This document shows positions 43,504-49,880 of a stretch of DNA of 64,000 bases, one piece after another. The stretch spans positions 445,592-509,591 of the forward strand of contig JACKHT010000002.1 of assembly GCA_020638855.1 (NCBI GenBank), read 5' to 3'. Numbering within the stretch: position 1 is the stretch's first letter; each line of letters begins with the position of its first letter. Origin of the DNA: Planctomycetota bacterium. Its GTDB lineage: Bacteria; Planctomycetota; UBA1135; GCA-002686595. The position numbers were made by a program, and so were the translations under genes. A model generated the notes under the pieces. That model ran no database searches. It had not been told where the DNA came from and worked only from the letters and a program-made list of their open reading frames with translations.

Positions 43504-44103
43504 TCACTTGGGCAGCGAGCGGCCTTCGGGATCTTGAGCGCGCCAACGCTCGGCGGACAAACGATACAGGCAATGCGCGCGCAAACGATGCCCGACCGGG
43601 AGACTGGGATGCTCGAACGGTAGCGGATCGCGCACCATCGCGAGCCGTTCCATGACGGCTTGCGATGGGAGGTTGTCGAGCGCGGTGAAGCTCACGACTT
43701 CGGGCAGTTCCAAGCGTTCGAACCCAAAGCGCAACGCAGCCCGCGCGGCCTCGGTGGCAAAGCCCTGGCCCCAGAACTCGACCGCCAACCGCCAACCTAC
43801 TTCTACGCAGGGTTGGAAAGGTACGCAGGGTTGGAAAGGCAGCAGCGCCTTGGGGATCCCCAATCCCGTGAATCCCAAGAAGTGCCCATCGCTCCGCCGT
43901 TCTAGCGCCCAAAGCCCCCACCCCCGTTCGCGAATCAGCCCGTCGATGCGATCCACCAAGGCCTCGCTCTGTGCCCGCGAAAGCGGTTCTGGGAAGTAGC
44001 GCATGACCCTTGGGTCCGCATTGAGCGCAGCAAACGGTTCGCGGTCCGCAGCCCGCCAGGGGCGCAAGACCAAGCGCTGAGTGGAAAGCACGATGGGCTC
44101 CAT
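43504..44103 (-). CDS. GNAT N-acetyltransferase (RimJ/RimL type)
   Basis: A 199-residue acetyltransferase of the Acetyltransf_3 type that uses acetyl-CoA. It starts MEPIVLSTQRLVLRPWR, has the mid-fold GFTGLGIP strand, and the CoA-binding block VEVGWRLAVEFWGQGFATEAARAALRFGFERL (Q-x-x-G-x-A). A late ALDNLPSQAVMERLAM segment is typical of RimJ/L proteins. The loop just before the VEVGW strand contains a duplicated PFQPCV-PFQPCV, encoded by an 18-bp tandem repeat. The acceptor is unknown. TACCGT six bases before the ATG at 44103 fits the leaderless pattern. Confidence 0.85.
   Translation of the reverse strand: MEPIVLSTQRLVLRPWRAADREPFAALNADPRVMRYFPEPLSRAQSEALVDRIDGLIRERGWGLWALERRSDGHFLGFTGLGIPKALLPFQPCVPFQPCVEVGWRLAVEFWGQGFATEAARAALRFGFERLELPEVVSFTALDNLPSQAVMERLAMVRDPLPFEHPSLPVGHRLRAHCLYRLSAERWRAQDPEGRSLPK
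43804..43839 (+). repeat. Perfect 18-bp tandem duplication inside the GNAT gene
   Basis: TACGCAGGGTTGGAAAGG occurs twice in a row (43804-43821 and 43822-43839). In the minus-strand acetyltransferase gene it keeps frame and adds six residues. Perfect identity suggests a recent slippage event. Confidence 0.85.
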
Positions 44104-44109
44104 CGACGC

Positions 44110-44115
44110 ACGGTA
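44110..44115 (-). promoter_or_regulatory. -10-like element of leaderless GNAT gene
   Basis: TACCGT on the minus strand six bases upstream of the ATG at 44103. The plus strand reads TACCAT at 44114-44119, so two divergent hexamers share bases and could compete. Confidence 0.4.
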
Positions 44116-44212
44116 CCATGGGGCGCTCCCTGCCCCCACCCCCGTGATTGAGCGCCCGAAACGGTCCCATTTCCCCCTCCATCCCAGCCTCCCCATCCCG
44201 CAACTTCTCCCC

Positions 44213-44533
44213 ATGCCCGAACCCGTCATCGCCCTCTACCGTCCCCACCCCGGCAAAGAAGAAGCGCTGCTCAACTTGGTGCGCATGCACCATGGGGTTC
44301 TGCTCGACGAAGGTCTAGCAACCGACGAACACCCGCAGGTGCTCAAGAGCCAAAACGGAACCTTGCTGGAAATCTTCGAATGGAAAGACGCCGAGGCGGT
44401 TCAAGCGGCCCACTCCAACCCGGCAGTGTTGGCGCTCTGGGATGCCTTCAGCGCCGTTTGCGATTTCGTCCCGCTCTCCAGCTTGCCCGAGGCCGAGCGC
44501 CCCTTCCCCCACTTCGAACGGGTCGACGCCTGA
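44213..44533 (+). CDS. Small ABM-like/dimeric alpha-beta barrel protein
   Basis: A 106-residue protein with a ferredoxin-like alpha-beta pattern: VIALYRPHPGKEEALLNLVRMH, then GTLLEIFEWKDAEAVQAAHSNPAVLALWDAFSAVCDF, ending in a proline-rich strand. This is the layout of antibiotic-biosynthesis-monooxygenase-like dimeric barrels and of NIPSNAP-like small proteins. The specific role is unknown. The first in-frame Met of the fold is at 44213; an upstream Met would overlap the divergent GNAT gene. It converges with the kinase gene 95 bases downstream. Confidence 0.68.
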   Translation: MPEPVIALYRPHPGKEEALLNLVRMHHGVLLDEGLATDEHPQVLKSQNGTLLEIFEWKDAEAVQAAHSNPAVLALWDAFSAVCDFVPLSSLPEAERPFPHFERVDA

Positions 44534-44628
44534 ACCCTGGGAAAAAAACATCCTCCGCACCACATGCCTGGGCTGTGGTATCCCTCAAGGCCGATCAACG
44601 GGCGAGGAAATCCAAGTACCGCAACCTA

Positions 44629-47628
44629 TCACTGGAGTCCGAGTGCTCGGGCGGCTTCGGCACGGTACCACAAGTTGTGGCTACTCCCCGCATCGGGCTC
44701 GATCGCCAAGTACGTCAAGCCTCGGTCGTACCAAGACCGCGCTTCGACTTTCTCGTCGAGGCCCGCATGGGCCATGGCCAACGCAAACCACCGGGCCGGA
44801 TAGGTGCCATCGCCGATTTTGTCGCCTTGCTTGAGGTCGGCAATCGCTTCCGAGTACTCTCCAAGAAACAAGTGTGCCATGCCGCTCGTTGTCCAGAGGA
44901 AGTCTCGGTTCGAATCGATGTCGAGCCCCTTGCGTGCCATTTTGATGCTTTCGAGGAGCAGCAACCGATTGCCTTCGGGTGTGCCATTGATTGGGATCAA
45001 CCAATTCTTGCCTTGTCGGTTGGCAGCCATGAGCAGGAACCCCGCATACCTTTGATACGCTTCTGCGTAGCCGTCGAATTCAAACTCCATTCGCTGGCTC
45101 GCTTCGGCGATGGGGGCGGGGTCTGCGGTTGCGCTCGCGACCAGGAGAAACGGCGAGAACATCGCGGTTCGGATGAAGTACCCACGACTCGTCCAGGAGT
45201 CCAAACCCCGCCGCCCGAACTCCAGTGCCCGTGCGTACTCTCCTTTGCTGGCAGCAATCGAACCCAGCACCGTATTGCCCCAGCCCACCGTCCAAGTGCC
45301 TTGCCCATCCGCGACACACCGTTCGAACAGCTCGCGCGCCTCGTCCACTCGACCCAGGCGAAGCAGGTCTTGGCCCTTTCGAAACCAAAAATCGGGGGTA
45401 CTCGGATCTAGCTTGATCGCATGGTCTTGCTCCAACAGAGCCTCCTCCAGATAACCCAATTTGCTCAAGTTCCGTGCGAGGTAGTGATAGGCAAGAGCCG
45501 AAGAAGGATCGATCGCAACAACCGCCCGAAAATGCTGCAGAGCCTCGCGCATCTCATCATCCGGAGCGATCTCGTCGGGACCCGGGGTGAGTTCGCTCGC
45601 GAGCATGTAATGCAACTGAAAGTCGTCCGCATGCGCTTCGAGCCCCTTCCGGAAGACGGAGAGCCCGAGGTCTCGGTCGCCTAGCCGAATGAGCGAACTC
45701 GCGAGCAACGCGAAGGTGCTGGCCGGCTGGTTCTCAAACCCCCCTTGGGCTAGGTAGCGCAGCTCGTCCAAATCCCGCACCGCCATGGCTTCGCGCAGGT
45801 GGGCACGGTCGGGATCCGGGTCCACGATGTGCGCAATTTCCAACAAACGCAGGGCTCCCTCATCATTGCCATCGGTTCGCCGGACATCGCCCCAATGGTC
45901 GAGAAGCAAAGCCACCTCGGAGCCGAGCCCCCTAGCATGGAGTTGCGCCGCGGCATCCTCGACTTCGCCTTCCGCCAGATCGATTCCGTGGCCAAGGAAG
46001 GCATCGTGAAACAGCTGCTCCTTTGCCGTACCACCCTCTTCCGACGTCTGTCGGGTGATCTCCCGCAGGCTGGCCAGCAAGCGCTGCGTATCCAGCTTGA
46101 GCTCTTCCTGCTTGCGAGCATCCTCCAAGCCTATGCGAAGCCGCGTGAGCGTTTCGTTGACCGAAGCCGTGAGGTCGGTACCTGCACCACCTGCTTCCGC
46201 CAGGGCACGGGCCCGCTCGGCGGCCGCGATCGCCTCCTCCCAGCGAGCCTTCCCCTCCAAAACCGCGGCCTCGTTCAAGGCCGCGTGAATTTCCAAACCA
46301 AGCGAGGCCTCCCGTTCTGCCGCCGCTTGGCGCTGCTCGGACTCTTGGCGTTGGCGCCCCGCACGCTCGTTCTGCACCCACAGCCAGCCTCCGCTGCCAA
46401 TCAGCACGGCGGCGACGACTGCGGCACCCAGCGCCAGGGTCAGGCGCCGCGCGCGACGATCCTCCTCCGCACGCACCCGGGCCTCCGCCGCTTCCACGTT
46501 GGCTTTGTGCGCGCGTTCTTCGTTCGAAACCACGTAATTGTGGATGATTTCCGCCAAGACTCCAGCATCCGCCGGACGGGCGGCAGGCGCAGCGATCAGA
46601 CATTGCTTGGCGGCCTTTACCAGCACAGGATCGGCATCGCATTGGTCCAAGCGCTCAAACGCATCGTCGAGTTCGGCGTTGGCCGCGGCGCCAATGATTT
46701 GATCGAAGTCTCCCACGTAGGGCGGGGAACCCGTGAGGATTTCGCACAGGATGGCGCCTAGGGCGAACACGTCGGAGCGTTCATCAAGCCGATCCACCTG
46801 GCCTCTTGCCTGCTCAGGAGGCATGTAAGCCGGCGTCCCAAGGACCGAGCCGACCAGGGATTGCGACCCCGCCGCCGTGCCTTCACTGCGGACGGTTTCC
46901 AAAATCGTCATGTGCGTTTGCGCATCGCGCGAACGTTTTTCGTCGGCAACCCCACCACGCACCAGGACTTTCGCAAGCCCCCAGTCGACCACTTGCACCT
47001 CGCCAAAGGCGCCCACCATGATGTTCGCAGGCTTCAGGTCCCGGTGCAGCACGCCGCGCGAGTGCGCATAGCCCATCGTTTGGCAGACGGACTCGAAGAC
47101 GTCCAGCAGTTTGCCTCGATTTGCGCTCGGCCCTTCCCGCTGCGTGAGCAGGGCGGCGAGCGTGCGCCCCTTCACAAGCTTCATGGTGAAGTAGGGACGC
47201 TCGTCCTCCATCATCCCGAGCTCATACACCGGGACGATCCCCGGGTGTTGGAGCTGGCCACCGATCTGCGCCTCCTCGACAAAGCGTTGCACGATGTCCG
47301 TACGGCCGCAGAGCTGCTTTGCCAGCACTTTGACCGCGATGTCGCGGCCGAGGTCGGTGTCGTGCCCCTTAAGGATCACGCCCATGCCCCCACGGGCGAT
47401 CTCCCCCATGAATTGGTAATTCCCCCGCCCCTGGGGTACCGACAACTTCTCCTTGGAGCTTGGGTCGATGACGGGCTCCGATACGGCACCCGAGTCCTCG
47501 GCGCGCAAGTTGATCCTCGGCGCTTCGCCCGTCTTCGCCTCTAAGAACTTCAGCACCGATTGTCCCGCATCACCGGCAACTCGCGGAACTGGGTCGCCGC
47601 TTTGGGCGTTTTTGTCGGATGATTCCAT
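44629..47628 (-). CDS. Transmembrane Ser/Thr kinase with TPR region
   Basis: A 999-residue kinase. After an acidic N-terminal segment the kinase domain (about 70-360) has the glycine loop ARGGMG, VK pair with Lys100, HRDLKPAN with Asp197, and VVDWGLAK in place of DFG. The DWG variant is common in planctomycete kinases and compatible with activity. A transmembrane helix follows (LGAAVVAAVLIGSGGWLWVQ, about 483-502), then a coiled segment and at least six TPR-like units (for example SALAYHYLARNLSKLGYLEEALLEQDHAIKLDPSTPDFWFRKGQDLLRLG). It probably phosphorylates proteins in response to an unknown signal. It is divergent from the secreted protein at 47852. Confidence 0.9.
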   Translation of the reverse strand: MESSDKNAQSGDPVPRVAGDAGQSVLKFLEAKTGEAPRINLRAEDSGAVSEPVIDPSSKEKLSVPQGRGNYQFMGEIARGGMGVILKGHDTDLGRDIAVKVLAKQLCGRTDIVQRFVEEAQIGGQLQHPGIVPVYELGMMEDERPYFTMKLVKGRTLAALLTQREGPSANRGKLLDVFESVCQTMGYAHSRGVLHRDLKPANIMVGAFGEVQVVDWGLAKVLVRGGVADEKRSRDAQTHMTILETVRSEGTAAGSQSLVGSVLGTPAYMPPEQARGQVDRLDERSDVFALGAILCEILTGSPPYVGDFDQIIGAAANAELDDAFERLDQCDADPVLVKAAKQCLIAAPAARPADAGVLAEIIHNYVVSNEERAHKANVEAAEARVRAEEDRRARRLTLALGAAVVAAVLIGSGGWLWVQNERAGRQRQESEQRQAAAEREASLGLEIHAALNEAAVLEGKARWEEAIAAAERARALAEAGGAGTDLTASVNETLTRLRIGLEDARKQEELKLDTQRLLASLREITRQTSEEGGTAKEQLFHDAFLGHGIDLAEGEVEDAAAQLHARGLGSEVALLLDHWGDVRRTDGNDEGALRLLEIAHIVDPDPDRAHLREAMAVRDLDELRYLAQGGFENQPASTFALLASSLIRLGDRDLGLSVFRKGLEAHADDFQLHYMLASELTPGPDEIAPDDEMREALQHFRAVVAIDPSSALAYHYLARNLSKLGYLEEALLEQDHAIKLDPSTPDFWFRKGQDLLRLGRVDEARELFERCVADGQGTWTVGWGNTVLGSIAASKGEYARALEFGRRGLDSWTSRGYFIRTAMFSPFLLVASATADPAPIAEASQRMEFEFDGYAEAYQRYAGFLLMAANRQGKNWLIPINGTPEGNRLLLLESIKMARKGLDIDSNRDFLWTTSGMAHLFLGEYSEAIADLKQGDKIGDGTYPARWFALAMAHAGLDEKVEARSWYDRGLTYLAIEPDAGSSHNLWYRAEAARALGLQ

Positions 47629-47822
47629 AGCCTGACCCGCTGAGCGGAAATCGTTGGGAGAAGTGGTGTCGTGGAGATGGCCAACTGCCGGGCGAATCCT
47701 AGGCCTTCGGACGCGAATCGGTGCCCTCGGTAGCCTGGAGGCGCATGCGAAGCTCGCCCCGCCTTCTGAGCTGCGCCCGTGTTTTTCTGGGAGCCTCGGT
47801 TCCGCCCACTTCCAGGCTAGCA

Positions 47823-47828
47823 TAGAAT
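47823..47828 (+). promoter_or_regulatory. -10-like element upstream of the secreted protein gene
   Basis: TAGAAT, overlapping a second hexamer TAGCAT (47819-47824), 23 bases before the ATG at 47852. The implied leader is about 17 bases, or about 47 if the ATG at 47882 is used. Confidence 0.4.
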
Positions 47829-47851
47829 CGGGCCTCACGTCACTCGAGTCC

Positions 47852-49393
47852 ATGCGCGCATTAGCGGACGCCAATTACGCCATGAGCATCATCGCCATCC
47901 TTAGCCTCGCGGTCCTTTCCCCGTGCCCCCCCATCCAGGCTGGACAGCTCGAGCAGGCTTCCACGGTCGGCGTCCAAGACGACGACGTGACAAAGGCAAT
48001 CCGAGCCGCTGGACAAGATGTCGCGAAACTCATCGCGCTTGCGACCAGCTACGAAGAAGCCTCCAAGCCCGATGAGGCCAAGCGCGTGTACCAGCGCGTG
48101 ATCGAGATCGACGTAGACAACGAACTCGCACGCAAAGCATTGCGCCACGAGCGCTACGATGGGCGCTGGTTTGAGAGCTATGTCGAGCTCGCAAGATACA
48201 AGCGTGAGGAAGCCAAGCGCATGAAAGCGAAAGGCCTCGTCAGCTTCGAGGACGGATGGGTACCCGAAGCCGACCTTCCATTCCTTCGCATGGGTTGGGT
48301 GCACGACGACAAGGGAGCCTGGGTGCACCCGGGAGACCTAGCCCAAGCCAAGAAAGTGGCGGAATGGGAGGCAGCGGGTTACCAGTTCCGACCCGATGAT
48401 TTCAGCTGGATTGCACCCGAGGATCTCGAAAAGTGGACGGCTCTCCTGTGGAAGTGTGGCGACGAGTGGCTGCCCACCGAACAGGCCGATGCCTACCATT
48501 CTGACGTCAAACGTCCGTGGGTCTTGGCCGGTGAACACTTCGAGGTATCCACGACTTGCCCTTGGAGCTACGGCAATGCCGCCCGTTGGCACGCTGACCA
48601 AGTCCAGGCTCACATGGTTCGACTCTTCGGCATGGCGCCCAAGTCGAAGCCCGAGATCGCCGTCATGCGCAGCCTCGACCAGTACAACGCCATCGGCGGC
48701 GAAAACATGCTGGATGCGGATGGCCTAGCCTCGCTGCACGGCGCCTACTTTGCGGACAGTGCGGTCGATGGCGCCGAAACACCTCCCCGATTTGTCGGCA
48801 TGGGGATCAGCTATTGGGCGGTGGACGACCCCAACACGGCGCCTTGGGGTCCCTACTGGATTCGTTGGGCGGCCGCACAGAGCTTTGTGGATGCGATCGA
48901 TCCTTCCTGGGTTGCGGTCAGCCAATTCGTGCTGATCCACGCGGACCCGAACAGAAACTTGCAGGAGCACGGCAAACGCTTCTGGAGCGAGAAGAAGGTT
49001 CCGCGTTGGCTTCGTTACGGTGCGGCGTCCTACGTGGAACGCTTCCTCCCCAATCCAGAAGCGGCGGACGAATCGGATCGCTGGACCCTGCGCTCGTTTG
49101 CCTTCGACGACCTCAAGAAAAGCGGCGGGCTGCGCAAGCTCGACGATGTCTTCCAGTTTTCAATCTCCCTCGATGACAGCGAAGGTTCGGGGCGCCTCTA
49201 CAACGAAGCCGGCTTGATCGTGTCCTACCTACTCGACGGAGCCCCCAACGACACAGGCCTGAACAAAGCCCTCAAAGCCTTCCAAACCTCCCTCGCATCA
49301 GGCACCCAAAAGGCCACCGCCCAATCCGCGAAGACCCTAGAGGCCGAACTCAAGAAGCGCGAAGCCGCCATCCGCACCTACGCCGGCCTCTAA
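47852..49393 (+). CDS. Secreted protein with TPR-like N-terminus, function unknown
   Basis: A 513-residue protein, or 503 if the second Met at 47882 is used. Its N-terminal hydrophobic stretch MSIIAILSLAVLSPCPPIQAGQ acts as a signal. One TPR-like unit (YEEASKPDEAKRVYQRVIEIDVDNELARKAL) is followed by a repeated segment (FEDGWVPEADL, HDDKGAWVHPGDL, CGDEWLPTEQAD). The C-terminal 270 residues resemble peptidase-like DUF1570/gluzincin-type proteins in general layout (YWIRWAAAQSFVDAI), but the HExxH motif is not visible. I do not recognise the family. Divergent from the TPR kinase, which may control it. Confidence 0.65.
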   Translation: MRALADANYAMSIIAILSLAVLSPCPPIQAGQLEQASTVGVQDDDVTKAIRAAGQDVAKLIALATSYEEASKPDEAKRVYQRVIEIDVDNELARKALRHERYDGRWFESYVELARYKREEAKRMKAKGLVSFEDGWVPEADLPFLRMGWVHDDKGAWVHPGDLAQAKKVAEWEAAGYQFRPDDFSWIAPEDLEKWTALLWKCGDEWLPTEQADAYHSDVKRPWVLAGEHFEVSTTCPWSYGNAARWHADQVQAHMVRLFGMAPKSKPEIAVMRSLDQYNAIGGENMLDADGLASLHGAYFADSAVDGAETPPRFVGMGISYWAVDDPNTAPWGPYWIRWAAAQSFVDAIDPSWVAVSQFVLIHADPNRNLQEHGKRFWSEKKVPRWLRYGAASYVERFLPNPEAADESDRWTLRSFAFDDLKKSGGLRKLDDVFQFSISLDDSEGSGRLYNEAGLIVSYLLDGAPNDTGLNKALKAFQTSLASGTQKATAQSAKTLEAELKKREAAIRTYAGL

Positions 49394-49481
49394 CCCCCAC
49401 CGCTCCACGCGCCCACGCGCCCAATCGCCCACTCGCAGAAAGTAGCCTCGACCACAACGAGTACCGCCCCCGAAGGCAGCA

Positions 49482-49551
49482 TCAGCGCCCGAAGCTATAG
49501 GAACCGCCCCTGTTCGAACGCAGCGAGAGCCGCCCTACGGGCAGGCCCTCC
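49482..49551 (+). repeat. Imperfect copy of the tRNA-proximal repeat
   Basis: This 70-base segment (TCAGCGCCCGAAG..., then GTTCGAACGCAGCGAG, then CCGCCCTACGGGC) recurs 135 bases downstream with a handful of changes. This copy has substitutions in the stem, so its hairpin is weaker. It lies between the gene ending at 49393 and the tRNA. The rest of 49394-49697 shows no coding frame I can support. Confidence 0.65.
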
Positions 49552-49616
49552 CGCCCCGCAACCTCCTCCCGCGCATCGCGCAGTGGTTGCCCCCGATCCC
49601 GCCCGCGCAGGGCGCG

Positions 49617-49696
49617 TCAGCGCCCGAAGCCATAAGAACCTACCCCGTTCGAACGCAGCGAGGGCCGCCCTACGGGCGGCCCTCGCTGTTCGAACG
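49617..49696 (+). repeat. Second copy of the tRNA-proximal repeat, ending in a long hairpin
   Basis: Direct repeat of the unit at 49482. From 49646 to 49696 it forms a long stem: 49646-49670 pairs with 49674-49696 around the loop TAC, with only a two-base bulge. It starts immediately after the tRNA 3' end in the tRNA direction, so it is well placed as terminator or processing signal. There is no T-run. Confidence 0.7.
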
Positions 49697-49697
49697 G

Positions 49698-49774
49698 TGG
49701 TAGCGGGGGTAGGATTCGAACCTACGACCTCCGGGTTATGAGCCCGACGAGCTGCCAAACTGCTCCACCCCGCG
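49698..49774 (-). tRNA. Initiator tRNA-Met (anticodon CAT)
   Basis: A 77-base cloverleaf on the minus strand with encoded CCA (49698-49700). Acceptor CGCGGGG pairs with CCCCGCT except at position 1:72 (C-U mismatch). The anticodon stem TCGGG/CCCGG ends in three consecutive G-C pairs around the loop CTCATAA, and the T-arm is GTAGG-TTCGAAT-CCTAC. The unpaired 1:72 position and the three G-C pairs are the classic initiator features, so this is formyl-methionyl tRNA. A promoter lies just upstream, and a long hairpin follows directly. Confidence 0.95.
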
Positions 49775-49788
49775 ACACTTGTGGGACC

Positions 49789-49816
49789 ATTATGGTTGGT
49801 GTCGCCCTGAATTCAA
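49789..49816 (-). promoter_or_regulatory. Promoter of the initiator tRNA gene
   Basis: On the minus strand, TTGAAT (49811-49816) and CATAAT (49789-49794) are separated by 16 bases. They lie 14 bases before the mature tRNA 5' end. It is the clearest two-box promoter in the window. Confidence 0.65.
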
Positions 49817-49880
49817 GGCTGCGGCACCATTTCTTGTCCGCGGGGTCCAGTATTCGAGGCCCAGGCACGCAAGAAGGCCC

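Noticed and set aside
49394..49697. CRISPR-like array suggested by the two repeats before the tRNA
   Set aside because: Only two imperfect copies, the unit is too long, the spacing unit does not recur, and no cas genes are present.
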